A program made the position numbers and the translations under genes. DNA of 64,000 nt from Lepidurus packardi (Eukaryota; Arthropoda; Branchiopoda; Notostraca; Triopsidae). Under the pieces are notes generated by a model that searched no databases, was not told the origin of the DNA, and worked only from the letters and a program-made list of their open reading frames with translations. Location: NCBI GenBank assembly GCA_023053545.1, contig JAKZAN010000002.1, positions 13,202,790-13,266,789 on the forward strand, read 5' to 3'. Below, piece after piece: positions 49,917 to 61,498 of this stretch. How positions within the stretch are numbered: position 1 is the first letter of the stretch; each line of letters opens with the position of its first letter.

Positions 49917-52900
49917 ATGGCTACAACTGAAGAACCAGCCAGTTCTAATTGCGCGCCGCGTGTGTATACCAAATCTACTGTGAAAACTCTTCCGCAATTC
50001 TTGAAAGAAACCGGAAAACAATGGACAAGGCTAGAAAGACTACTAGCCCTTCCAGCAACACGTGACAACCAGCATGTCATTTTGGTTCGTACATTCGTCT
50101 CCTAAGATTAGATTTTCCTTATAGTTTACTCATGTCTTGTGCGTTTTCTTCTTTACAGGTCAAAGTGCACAGCGTCCTTGGTTTAATGCGCGTACCATCT
50201 GGCAAAACCTGGAAATCTTTTCAAGTTGATGAAGGTATGTACTACCAACAGCTAAAGCAAAAGATGTGTACGTCGTAACAACAGCAGAATATGTTTTGTA
50301 GTATCGTTGACTGGTGCCGGAAACACAGAATATAACGGTTCGCTGTTCCTCGCAGCTGTTGACACGGCAGCCGAACCTGCGGAAAAGTATATATCAAAAG
50401 GCGACATATTGGCCATCGTGAATCCCACTATCTCGAAGAGTGCCAAGCCGAGAACGTTATTTGATCTTTTTTTTTCCGCACCTTCTCAACTGTTTGTATG
50501 GAAGATGGACCCCAACGCATCAATCCCTGTAAGTTCCTTAACACTACTTTAACTTTGACTTGGAAAACCTTCAATGACTATCTTAAACAGGCCGCTTCAA
50601 ACATGGCAGTTGCTCAGACTGCTGATCCATGGGACGTACCAGCTGCTAAATCAACTGGTGCGCCTGTGACTTACGTGAATCTCAAAATGGGTGCCGAGAA
50701 GTTTAAGAACAGAATGATGAACTTCTACGCCATCGTAACGGAAATCTTGAAACCCCCCACGCGAACCTATGCCGACAAGCATCACACCATGTACGCTATT
50801 GTAGACGACTACTGTTGCCCGCCACTCCAAGAAGGAAGCCCGGAATATGAAGAGTGGATCAGTAGTCCGAATGGTGAACCCAAGGACTATGTCTTCCACA
50901 TTTTCGATCAATCCAAGCCGAAATTCTTTCCACCCATCGAAGTGGGCGATGTAATCCGCGTCCAGGGCGCTCGCGTAAGGACAACTAAGAAAACTCAAAG
51001 TTGGCTCGTAATCAAATAACTTACTGCGCTTACTTTTTAGCCTGAGACGAAGAGGAGGTGGAATGAGAACGCGGGAGAAAGGAGGATTCCCCAGGCTGAT
51101 ATCGATTTTCGCACGTTCACTGGGTCAAAAGTGGTCATTTTCAGGCGTAACGAAGCGCCCATATGTGTCCACGAAACCTACTCCTTAACAGGTACACAGT
51201 TCACTGTCGTTTTACTTGTACCCCTTTATCTTGATTTTCTTATTTATTTTCTTAGTTTTTTCCAATTTTTTTTCCAACTTTCTTAATTTTTTTTTTTTTA
51301 AATGTAACCGGCGTAGGCTCGCGCCTATTGCCTCGGGCTGTATTATGCGTACGGTTGTACATGGTCAACTTTCTTAATTTTTTTACATTTTTTTCCCAAA
51401 ATTCTTAATTTTTTCCAAATTTCTTAACTTTTTCCATTTTTTTTTCTCCAAATTTCTTCCATTTTCCAATTCTTTCCAATTTTGTTTTACCAAATTTCTT
51501 AATTTTTTTTCCATTTTTTTCCAAATTTCTGAATTTTTTCCAAATTTCTTAACTTTTTCCATTTTTTTTCTCCAGATTTCTTCCATTTTCCAATTCTTTC
51601 CAATTTTTTTTTTTTTACCAAATTTCTTAATTTTTTTCCATTTTTTACCAAATTTCTTAATTTTTTTCCATTTTTTTCCAAATTTCTTAATTTTTTCCAA
51701 ATTTCTTAATTTTTTCCAAATTTCTTAACTTTTTCCAATTCTTTCCAATTTTTTTTTTACCAAATTTCTTAATTTTTTTCCATTTTTTTCCAAATTTCTT
51801 AATTTTTTCCAAATTTCTTAACTTTTTCCAAATTTTTTTCTAAATTTCTTAATTTTTTTTCATTTTCCCCCCAAATTTCTTAATTTTTTCCCAAATTTCT
51901 TAATTTTTTCCAATTTTTTTTTCCAATTTTTTTTCTCCAATTTTTTTAGCTGAAGAACGACGTCTGGCCCTTAGAATGCTACGTTACGCTGAAGAGTACA
52001 ACCGAGTACGAGAAAAGATGTCCAAAGTCCTAACTTTCGCCGAACTAAGTGACCAGGCCACGCTGGTGAATTTGGCAGGAAGAGTTCTGTGGAGCACCAA
52101 TGTCAACGAAGAGAATGCTGCTTATTTGGCCGTTTACCTGGAGGATGGCACCGTGTGCCCATTACCCCTTGAGAAACTAAGCACGGATGATGTACCCGAC
52201 GTGGAAAGTATTCGTGAAACTCCTTCCGAGTTCCGTCTGATCAAAATTTGCATCCCGCTCGCCAAAAAGGACCTGGACCTGGACGTAAGCACTCGATTAA
52301 TGTACTTCAATTCTTCATTTTCAATTTCTTTTTGACTCCCAGGCCGGAGACTGCTACATGTTTCGCGGCGTGCAATTGAAAAGGGCCAGGAAAGATGGTT
52401 ATGAATATTGGGATTTCGAGCTGCGAGGCTTTTATTTCAAATTGCCGCTCACAGGCAACTTTGGACCTTCGCTGGTGGAGTAAGATTAGTGTTTCAAGCT
52501 TCCAATCCCTTTTTTCCCCCTTTGTCTCATTTCTGCTTTACCTTTCTGCAGGAGGATCGTCCAGTCGCAGCGTTCAGCAGCAGCCAGTCAACAATCACTT
52601 GCGCCCATTCTTCCCAATGAAGAGGCAGTGAGGGTGGGTGATAAGGCTGATGAAAGCAGTACTCTTTCGCCCAACATCCTATGTCGTAACCTGGAAGTAG
52701 ATGTCTTGATGCATTCGGCTTCAGATCCTGATTCGCCACAAGATCGCGCATCTCTCTCTCAAGTTGGTGGACCAATGAATGACCAGGCCAGCCAGTCTAC
52801 GTCAGCGTCGGAGTACGCCACTCCCTACTTGGAACCTTGTGATGCACTCCTTCGCAAGATCTCTTCCCTGTCAAGCTCTGCGCGGCAGCAGATTGAAAGC

Positions 52901-54267
52901 ATCGTTCGCTCAGATATTCTTCTTTCCCAGCAGAAGCAACGCGAGGTCGCTAGTCAAGATGCAATCGGTTCCAGATCTTCGGGCGAAGCGGTGGAATCGG
53001 ATATTCTTCTTTCCCAGCAGAAGCGAAGCGAGGTCGCTAGTCAAGATGCAATCGGGTCCAGATCTTCGGGCGAAGCGGAGCAACAGGACGAGGACGTGGT
53101 GTTTCTAGGTATGGAAAGTCAGGGTAGTAGCTCTTCCACGAATCCTGAGAACGTTCGACTTCGATTGGTTCGGTCAAGTGCCAGCAAGGCACAGGGTTTG
53201 AAAAGACCGAGTTTTGACGACATATTTCCGGAACATGCGAAGAAAAGGTGTCTGGAATCCGGAGTGAAAGGCAAGGAAAGTGTGGACGGGAGGAGCCAAG
53301 GGAGTGAGGATGTGCCTGCTTGGATGGAAATGCTGAGGAACAAGTGTAAGAAAACGGTACCCGTCCATGAGATCATTTCTACAGCTGAATTGAAAGCTGT
53401 AGCAGCCGAGAGGCGTTTGCGAGTCGTAGGATCCATTAGAGAATTGAAGGAAGACCCCAAGAAAGCTAAAATTGTGCAATTACGCATGCCGGAAGACCTC
53501 TGCAAACGTGAGTTAAAACAGATTTAGACTCTTGGAGAGGGAAATGGAACGCGAGTTTTTGTTCATTGCAGTTGATGTGGATTGGATCATGGCGAATTGG
53601 GTGTATGGGTGTTGCGACCGTTGCTTGACTGCTTTCCCTTATGAGCATTTTCGCAACTTTGTGTTCGGCGAGGTTTTGCGATATGGTTTCCTTCTACCGA
53701 CTCCCCGGGCAATCCTCACAGAACTTACGACCAACACCTTCCGGGAGAACCCGGTGACTCCAGAAGGGTATGCTAGTGCGATAACTGTCCCTCCGTTTCC
53801 TTGCAAGTTGTTCTATTGTCCAGTCTGTGTTCTGGGTAAGTTTGCGTTCGATAGAAATTCGATAATAACAGAGTAATTATCCTTTCTGCTTTGTTTAGCA
53901 GATGTGGAAGCTAGTGACAATTGTCTGTCACTTTCCTACGCAATTTCGTTCAAAATGCAGGACGGGGGAGGACAGATGGCGGACATACTACTTACTGCGT
54001 CTGCTGCGGATTGCTTTTTGGGTAAATTTTCGAGTCATTTCCTAGTTTTTTCGTTTTGACTCATTTTGCTTTCTTTCTTTGTTTTTTTTTTTTGCTTCTT
54101 TGTTTGAAGGAGTGCCTGCTTTTAGCTTCGTGAATAACGAAGATTGGAAGCAGAAACTGGTCGCGAATCTTGCCAAATTATCTGGCCAAATTGCTCGCGG
54201 CCAGATTGTGATGTCTTCAGGACGCGAGCCAAAATTTTATATTGTAAACACAGAGAACAAATTTTGA
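49917..54267 (+). CDS. POT1: protection of telomeres 1 (POT1) homologue with N-terminal extension
   Basis: POT1 binds the telomeric single strand and blocks damage signalling. Exons: 49917-50084, 50159-50234, 50302-50528, 50591-51007, 51041-51191, 51950-52284, 52343-52479, 52552-53507, 53572-53835, 53899-54021, 54110-54267; about 1003 residues, all phases consistent. Exon 4 may instead end at 50974 (better GTAAGG donor, normal intron length, 992 residues). Residues ~158-296 form the POT1-type OB1 (NFYAIVTEILKPPTRTY, then VFHIFDQSKPKFFPPIEVGD). Exons 6-7 give OB2. Exon 8 is a Ser-rich linker with an 87-bp tandem repeat, then a C-terminal OB start (VHEIISTAELKAVAAERRLR). Exons 9-11 hold a zinc-type CCDRC ... 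CPVC region as in the TPP1-binding part. Residues 1-157 are extra and resemble an Mcm10-type OB fold. Confidence 0.85.
51240..51949. repeat. T-rich short repeats filling POT1 intron 5
   Basis: The 758-bp intron is mostly degenerate units of ccaaatttcttaattttttt on the sense strand. The reverse strand therefore shows a spurious Lys-rich open frame. The tract ends in a strong polypyrimidine-AG acceptor at 51949. Confidence 0.85.
52910..53083 (+). repeat. in-frame 87-bp tandem duplication in POT1 exon 8
   Basis: Two units (52910-52996 and 52997-53083) code SDILLSQQKQREVASQDAI and a near-identical second copy. The unit is 29 codons, so the frame is kept. It lies in the flexible linker between OB2 and the C-terminal domain. 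Confidence 0.9.
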
Positions 54268-55400
54268 TTTTTTGTGTTGCTACTTTTACTTGTCAAAACT
54301 TGCCATATACTCGGAGGATAAATATATAATCTAGTTTACTTATGAACAAAATGAAGTGGACGTAAATGATGGGAAGTTTTCAGTCATTGTTCGTTGAGTG
54401 AATGGCAGTGTGTAGCTAAAGGAGGGCACAAGCTTGAAAACGTTCGAAAATTTGTTCGAAACCTACTGACGCTTACCCCCGGGAGTCGTGTCGAAAATGA
54501 TCAATATTGCTACTTTTTAATTACCAAAATGTGAGAATACGCATGTTGATTGCACAAGCTTTGATTGCCTTCAGATTCATAAAAGTCGGTTGGGAGTCGA
54601 CAAAGTTGAAATAAAACAAAAACGGGAGCAACTTACCTGGCGTGTAGTAGGCTTGGCTTTTGTTCACAAACTGGCTGGCGTTCTCTAATTCCGTCGGCTA
54701 GGCAAAGTGGCGGTAAGCGCCCACAGAGGGCTGTACCGCTCCGCCAAACAGGCCATGGCAACACTAGCAACGAATAACGTGATTGGGCACTACGTTGGGG
54801 GGTTTATGATTCTTAGCTATGTTTACCAATAAAGTCAAGAAAGGCCTTACAAAAAATAAATTAATTAAAACGTTTAAAATTTAAACATGAATGTAAATGC
54901 CCGCAAAAACATGCGCAAAGAAAAGCCGCCCGAATTCCTTTTTCGCTTCGAGGCATCAACTTCGCAACCCCCATTCTCCTACCCCCCACTTTTCACACCC
55001 TTTTTACTCGATCTACGTTACGAAAGGTCCTGCAACAAAACAAAAGGAAACACTATTAAACTTATGCAAAAGACTAAAAAACTGAACTTTCAAACGGACG
55101 TTTTCCTTGCAATCAAAAACACTTTCTGAATCTCTTTAAACTTCTATAAAACTCTTCATCTCAGGCTTAAAATTCAACAAAAATCCAACGAAAAATCAGT
55201 GATAAACCACGCACTTTTCCTCCCGGTTGCGTCCAGCGCCGGCTTGTTTGACGATTCACTGACCGCAGCGCCATCTATGGACAGCTCCAATCGGTACCTC
55301 CTTGGCGAACAAAACTCTTGTTGACAAAAGCATCAGCTGTTTCCTATGTTTTTCTTCACCAATTTCTTATAAACAACATACTAAATTAAGTGGGTACCGA
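54268..55400. other. intergenic region POT1 to TMEM127
   Basis: No coding region is recognised. Candidate features are a minus-strand GTAAGT donor-like site at 54648-54653 (agttacctgg region), a plus-strand gtaagc near 54711, and a GCGCCATCTATGG string at 55269-55281 that resembles arthropod CTCF/insulator-type motifs. A small frame (54887-55129) is unsupported. Confidence 0.4.
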
Positions 55401-56571
55401 ATGTATCAAGACCCAACATGCCTACACTACACTCACGGTCGAAGGTGTATAGTGCCCGAACGCAATTTCGCTGCCGCATTCTTCCATATGGTTACAATCG
55501 CCCTGCTTTGCACGTCGCTCGCTCAAATGGGTTGGTTCCGCGTCCGAGCAGACGGATGCCCCCATCACTTGGCCGTGTACCAGTTCTTCGACATAGGCTA
55601 CTTTGAAACTCACCAAGAAACCGTCACTCTAGAGCCTACTTTGTCTGCTTTCGCCATCGAAGCTTATCTCAATCTCCAATCCCATGGCACCATCGCTCGA
55701 ATCAACAAAAGTAGCAATAACACCACTGCCAGACCGTTTGAACATGAAAAGAAACTGGTGGCCTCGATCCTCGAGTATCATTCCGTCACCGGAAGTAACA
55801 CGAAAACCTTCCTTTAACTTTAAAAAAACGGATTTCATCAAATTATTTTCGTTTTCTTTCACAGCATTAACGTGCATAACACCTCGAATGGTCCTTTTCA
55901 TGAGACTCATCGTCACATTAGCCTTATTAGCCATCGTTTTCTCCTTATGTGCATTCCTGTTGGACATCATGGGTCCGCCCAAAGGATTTTTCTATAAAAG
56001 TTTGAGGTGGACCAGAAGAAACTCGCTCCTTTCCATATTAACCGGTTTGTTATAGCTTCTTCTCGCCAATTCGACTTAAATTTCTAGAGAAATTGTTAAT
56101 AACGACTAGTTTCTTAGTTATTGCCTGCGTTTCAATGGTCACCGTGTCGTATTACGTCACTTTGTTGGTTTCACAAGAAGCTTTACACTTGAGACGATCC
56201 CAAAGCAACATCCAGGTTGCATTTGAGTACGGATTTTATACCATGACTGCAGCAGGTAACACAGAATTCTATTTTAATCCTATTAGTTCGCTTGCAATTC
56301 CAATCTTAGTTTAAATAATATCTCTTAAAATTCGACTATTAGAATACAATAAATGAATGCTATCTTGTTTTGGGTAGGAGCCATAGCAGTGGTGGCTACG
56401 GCATGTAATTTGCTGCAATTCTCGGGCCTTCGCTTTCGAGTTCAAGAATCTCGCTCTCCATTGGTTGAAGAATGGGACCATACCGTAGACTGTGAAAGTC
56501 TGACTCCTCCTCCTGTACCCCCCATCCCTTTGAATGCTTCCTTAGACCCTCCTCCTCCGTATGCCCCATAA
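55401..56571 (+). CDS. TMEM127: TMEM127-like four-helix membrane protein
   Basis: TMEM127 is an endosomal/lysosomal multi-pass protein that restrains mTORC1 signalling and is a tumour suppressor in people. The CDS joins 55401-55794, 55865-56044, 56088-56255 and 56378-56571, 311 residues, with consistent phase-1 introns of 43-122 bp. Exon 1 gives ERNFAAAFFHMVTIALLCTS and a GW(F)-type loop; exon 2 gives LIVTLALLAIVFSLCAFLLD and the MGPP segment; exon 3 gives VIACVSMVTVSYYVTLLVSQ; exon 4 gives VVATACNLLQF and a Pro-rich tail. These match the order of the vertebrate protein. The C-terminus PPPPYAP keeps the PY-type motif used to recruit NEDD4-family ubiquitin ligases. Exon 1 is longer than in vertebrates, with an inserted loop after YFETHQE. 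Confidence 0.88.
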
Positions 56572-56743
56572 CTTTGAATCTGTAAATCGCAAAACAAACC
56601 CCTCTCAACGTATTATATGAATAGCAAATTAGGAAAATATATGACGTCATTGTTAAAAAAAATCACCATTTGTAATCAATATAAACTAAAAACTATACAA
56701 AAAAAGCTCACACAAACCTCATTTCAAAGCAACGCCTTTTAAC

Positions 56744-59700
56744 TTACAGATTCCCACGAGATCGTCGACTGCTCGGGGTCACAAAAGGGCGTGGCTTGTA
56801 CAAATCCGAGTCATCATACCTCTGTACTTGTTTAACCACCCTAAATGGCAAAGAAAAGACACGAAAACCATTAATATTCATTAAAATTAAAAAAAACATT
56901 CAAATTCATTAAAATAAAAAAAAACACATTAAAATTCATTAAAATAAAAAAAATAAAAAACATTAAAATTCATTAAAATTTTTTTTTTAAATTAAAATTC
57001 CGAAGAAATAACCCCCCAAACATTAAAATTCATTAAAATTAAAAAAAACAACATTAAAATTCATTAAAATTAAAAAAAAGAACATTAAAATTCATTAAAA
57101 TTAAAAAAAAACATTAAAATTCATTAAAATAAAAAAAATAAAAAACATTAAAATTCATTAAAAAAAAATTAAAATTCCGAAGAAAAAACCCCCAAACATT
57201 AAAATTCATTAAAATTAAAAAAGAACATTAAAATTCATTAAAATTAAAAAAAAACATTAAAATTCATTAAAATAAAAAAAATAAAAAACATTAAAATTCA
57301 TTAAAAAAAAAATTAAAATTCCGAAGAAAAAACCCCCAAACATTAAAATTCATTAAAATTAAAAAAAGAACATTAAAATTCATTAAAATTAAAAAAAACA
57401 TTAAAATTCATTAAAATAAAAAAAATAAAAAACATTAAAATTCATTAAAAAAAAAATTAAAATTCCGAAGAAAAAACCCCCAAACATTAAAATTCATTAA
57501 AATAAAAAAAAACATTAAAATTCATTAAAATAAAAAAAAACATTAAAATTCATTAAAATTAAAAAAAAAAAACATTAAAATAAAAAAAAAATAAAAAACA
57601 TTAAAATTCATTAAAAAAAAAATTAACATTCCGAAGAAATAACCCCCAAACATTAAAATTTATTAAAATCAAAAAAACAACATTAAAATTCATTAAAATT
57701 AAAAAAAAACATTAAAATTAATTAAAATAAAAAAAATTAAAAAAATTAAAAATCATTAAAAATTAAAAAAAAAAAAAAAAAATTCCGAAGAAATAACCCC
57801 AAAAGCGTTACCTAATGACTTTCTTCGGTGTGGGTTCTACCAACGTGGCTTTTTCTTCAGGCGGGTCACTGTCTGGGCTGGGCGGGAGGTTCACGAGCAG
57901 TATTTTACTCTCCGTCTGTGCAAAGACTTTCCCTTCTTGGCTCGTGTCTTCATTATTGTTCATTTTCGGCGGCGGCGTCTCTTCTGGCGCCTTCAGATCC
58001 TCTCCCGAGCTGCTAGACTCCTCGGAGAGCATGTAATTGTTGTCGTTGATAAAGTTCTGGTCTTGATAGCGCGGATTGGCCTTCCTACGTCGCTTATTAT
58101 CATTGCCCGGTTCCATTTCCTCCATTTTCCGTTTCAATCCCACAGTTTTGGCAGCAACCCTCTTCACCTTCTCCAACACGTCAGGGATTCGAGCGTCGCT
58201 GGAGCGCAGGACACGCCCACCCGTGGCGGCCACCCACTTTTCGATTTCGGGCTCCAACTCCACGTCTTCCAGCACGACATCAACGTCCCACGCCTCGTCG
58301 GAAGAGACTGAGCTGACTTCGACGTCCGAAAACTCGTCTTCTTCATTCTCGGCTTCGTGGTGATGAGTCTGCAGCCAAGACAAGAGCAGAGGGGTGGCTT
58401 CTGGGGGTGGAGGCAAGGCGTACACCTCGTGGGTGATCTTTTTCTTGCTTTTTTGGCCTTGTAGTGCTGCAATCCGCTTCCGTTCGCGCATAACACGCAG
58501 CATTTCCTTGAAATTGGTGGCCACTTTCGGTTTGATGACCGTTTTCGAAGAAGAAGAGGAAGAATCTGTCTTTTCCGCTTGATTTTTCTCGTGGTCTCGC
58601 TTCTCGCTGTCCCTGCGCTTATGGCTACGCGATCGGTGGCGTGTTTCCCCGTCTTTCGCCTGTTTTTTGTCCTTATCGCGCCTGGAATCCTTGCGATGAC
58701 GACTTCTTTCCTTATCCTTCTTCTCATCGTCCTTGGGAGGCTTGTTCTTGTCTTTGGAAGAGCTGTGGCTCTTGCTCTTGGACTCGTGGCGACTCTTATG
58801 GCTCCGATCCTTGTCCGAATGCTCGGATTTGCCGCCAGAGGACTTGGCTGAGCTGTCTTTGGACCTCTTGGCTTTGTCAGGGGACGTACTGCCGCCTTGA
58901 TCGTCTCGGTCATGTGAATGGTCCCGATATTTGGCTGCTCGTTGCGCGGCATGGTCATCAACGGGTTTTTCGACTCTTTTTTCTTCTTTTTCTTCGTCCT
59001 CGAGCGGGTCTTTGCGTAAAGGAGACCACTTAGGCGAGATTATGTCCTCTTCAGCGATCTCGTTCTCTTCGTTGTCCCATTCGCCTTCTTCGACCGAGGA
59101 AACTTCTTCCATTTCCTCCTCTGGCTCGGGATTGGTCGGTTTAACCACTTGTTCGGGCTCTTTTGGCTCTTCTTCGCTCTTGGAGCCATCGGATTTCGTG
59201 TTTTCCTTGTCTTTGTAGACGTCTTCGTCGGAGGAAATGGAAGACAGGGAATTTTTGCTCGCTTCGCGCGAGTTCTCGCTGGATTGGGACACGGGGCTTA
59301 AGGATTCGTCCTTTTCGGGCGAATTTTTAGCTGAAAGCGAGGATTCTTCAGGTTCTCTCGGTGAAACCACTTCTGCAGGCTGCTCGGGAGTCGGGAGCGA
59401 CGAAGACGAGTGATGGGATGGCGAAGGGGTCAGATTCGAGGGCGAGACTTGCTCCATTTCGACGTCCATGGACACGGGGGAGTGTTTGGAGTCGTTTAAC
59501 GTGTCTTCATCGTCGCCGTCAGAGTCGTCTACCCCCGGCGGACGGGTAGGAGTGCCTGGATTAGAGCTAAACTCTTCTTCCACGTCCGGAGATGATACTA
59601 TAGGCTCTAGTTCGATGGGAATTGAAGGGATCTCCTCCTTAGGGGGGTCTTCTGGTGGAGGCGAGGGTGGAATGTCTTTTTCTTCGACTAAACATAACGC

Positions 59701-60302
59701 ATACTACACATTAGGACTGTTTTAATGTGAAACTGAACTTAAAAACCGTTAGAATAGCAACCTTTGGGGGGTTCTGGCTTCTTTTCAGGTTTTTCCATGC
59801 CCAGAAAGCCATAAACCATGTCTTCAATGGTAGGGCGAAACGTAGGAACTACTTTAGGGTTCACAACTTGGTCCACAATGCGCTCTACACCCTTTTCAAT
59901 CATTCCCAGACTAAAGAAACGTGTAAGGAGGAGGTTATTGAGCGTCTTTTAAGCAAATAATCAGGTTGTTTTACTCTAAAATGTGTTTCCGTAAGTTGTC
60001 GCGCACTTGGTTTTTGATTAACGAGGGCTTCCATACTTGTTTGGAGAGGAAATTGCTGACGGATCTTTCTACTCGCTGGTGTAAGTTCTGATACGCGGGC
60101 TAGAGAAGGGAAGTTACAAAAATTACGCGAGTTTTGGGGAGAAATGAGATTTGAAAGAATGAAAATGCGTTACTTTGGTGTCTACGTCAGCCAAACAATC
60201 CTTCCGCCACTGGTCAAATATGCCCTGGGATTTTAGTTGGTTGGCTATAATGTCTATGAGTCGATGATCCCCAGGAAGATACTGGAATTTTGAGTTTTCC
60301 AT
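56744..60302 (-). CDS. BOD1L1: BOD1L1/BOD1-like protein (Shg1 domain)
   Basis: BOD1L1 protects stressed replication forks and is linked to SET1/COMPASS through its Shg1-type domain. The CDS is complement(join(56744-56840, 57812-59687, 59762-59910, 59975-60099, 60174-60302)), 791 residues, all junctions GT-AG and phase-consistent. The N-terminal three exons give the full BOD1/Shg1 domain: LKSQGIFDQWRKDCLADVDT, PAYQNLHQRVERSVSNFL, KNQVRDNLRKHI and VVNPKVVPTFRPTIEDMVYG. Exon 4 is a long acidic, then Lys/Arg/Ser-rich disordered region with a conserved YALPPPPEATPLLLSWLQ segment. Exon 5, 971 bp away past an AT-rich repeat, restores the conserved C-terminus RYDDSDLYKPRPF...RRSRGNL. Much shorter than the vertebrate protein of about 3000 residues. 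Confidence 0.9.
56870..57790. repeat. AT-rich minisatellite in BOD1L1 intron 4
   Basis: The unit cattaaaattcattaaaatt plus an A-run is repeated about 40 times, with higher-order units of about 150 bp marked by ccgaagaaaaaaccccca. It fills almost the whole 971-bp intron. Confidence 0.92.
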
Positions 60303-60470
60303 GATTCAAACGGAAAAAAACTTTCGTTGTTGTGCTCCTCGCGAGTCACGACGCCATTCTGGCCTGACAGTAAACTGCGAACCGAAGTACTCGGGCTATG
60401 CGAGTCCAACAGCGAACCGCATTGGGTGCTAGGCATACCACGAACGGCGCCAACAATCAATATTTGAATT

Positions 60471-61498
60471 TCAAACGCATAAAGCGGCCTGTATATCTTG
60501 ATAATTCCATTGTTTATCGTCTAGACAATGCGATAAATCAAACTTCCCCTGCTGAATCCTCTCTAACTCCAGTACATAAGCGCAAGAGTTCAATTCTAGA
60601 AAGAAGAGACATTTTTTAATACATAAAAGGATGGATTATTTTGTCCTTTACCTAGTCCCAAATCATGAACTAGACTTCTTATGTAAAACCCAGCTCCACA
60701 CTTGACAAGCAGCCGGAAATAAGGAGGTTTAAACTCTACACAATGAAGAGAATAACACTGGACCGTTCTTGCTTGTGGGACAATATCACTATACCCTTCT
60801 CTATATAGAAACAAATAAAATTCAAATATGAAAACACTAAAAAACGAACATCCAAAAGTAACAAACCTTTGCCAGTCTGAGAAACGTTTTCCTTGAAACT
60901 TCAAGGCAGAAAAGGCAGGTGGTTTTTGTAGAATAGACCCACGAAACTTATTCAACCCCTCTTCCAGCGACAAACGATCAATATGACCTTTAACGATTTA
61001 AATAAATATACTTAAAATAACTAAGATTCTATTAATGTAGGATTCTTCTGGTTCCTCTTCTTTTATTACCATACGGTTCTTCTCTTATAAAAGGCGTATC
61101 AGCATTGAGTGTACTCGTACTTTTACCAAGTTCACCGTGCACATTGTAAGTTTTGTCGGATTTTAAGAATGCTGATAAGGTCTTGCACCCTTCTCCTATT
61201 CCTACGACTAAAAGAAACCCAACAGACAATTATAACTATTTTTTTTAACGAAAATCTCAGTTACCTAAAACACCTTTGGCACTCTTATCAAGTGTCCCTC
61301 CATGCCCTAGCTTGACTTTGCCTTTCAGTCCAGCTAACATCAACATGTAAACAAACCCCATATTAACTTGTTAAGTCAATTCGAATAATATATAAATTCC
61401 ATACTTTTAGACAAAGAAACCTTTACTGCCTCTAACGTTTTCGCGGAAGTCAGGCCAAGGGGTTTATGGACCGCAAATATCCCATTCAATTTCGACAT
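60471..61498 (-). CDS. TRUB1: tRNA pseudouridine(55) synthase, TRUB1-like
   Basis: This TruB-family enzyme converts U55 of the tRNA T-loop to pseudouridine. The CDS is complement(join(60471-60595, 60652-60800, 60867-60987, 61070-61207, 61265-61333, 61405-61498)), 231 residues, six exons with matching phases. Exon 1: GIFAVHKPLGLTSA. Exon 2: LGHGGTLDKSAKGVL, containing the catalytic Asp. Exon 3: VVGIGEGCKTLSAFLKSDKT and HGELGKSTSTL. Exon 4: ILQKPPAFSALKFQGKRFSD. Exon 5: FRLLVKCGAGFYIRSLVHDL. Exon 6: SCAYVLELERIQQGKFDL and the TRUB1-like DDKQWNYQDIQAAL end. The core is complete; it lacks the N-terminal extension of human TRUB1. Its end is 168 bp upstream of the BOD1L1 start on the same strand, so its 3' UTR and that promoter share little space. 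Confidence 0.92.

Noticed and set aside
51383-51700. Lys/Asn-rich minus-strand frame (105 codons)
   Set aside because: It is the reverse of the T-rich repeat inside POT1 intron 5.
55302-55400. longer N-terminus for TMEM127 beginning at 55302
   Set aside because: The first codon there is TTG; the first ATG in frame is 55401 and fits the family start (MY...).
56870-57790. CRISPR or centromere-type satellite
   Set aside because: Units are short, AT-rich, irregular and confined to one intron with intact splice sites.
58164-58961. 265-codon Arg-rich minus-strand frame
   Set aside because: It is a shadow frame inside BOD1L1 exon 4, produced by its biased Lys/Glu/Ser codons.
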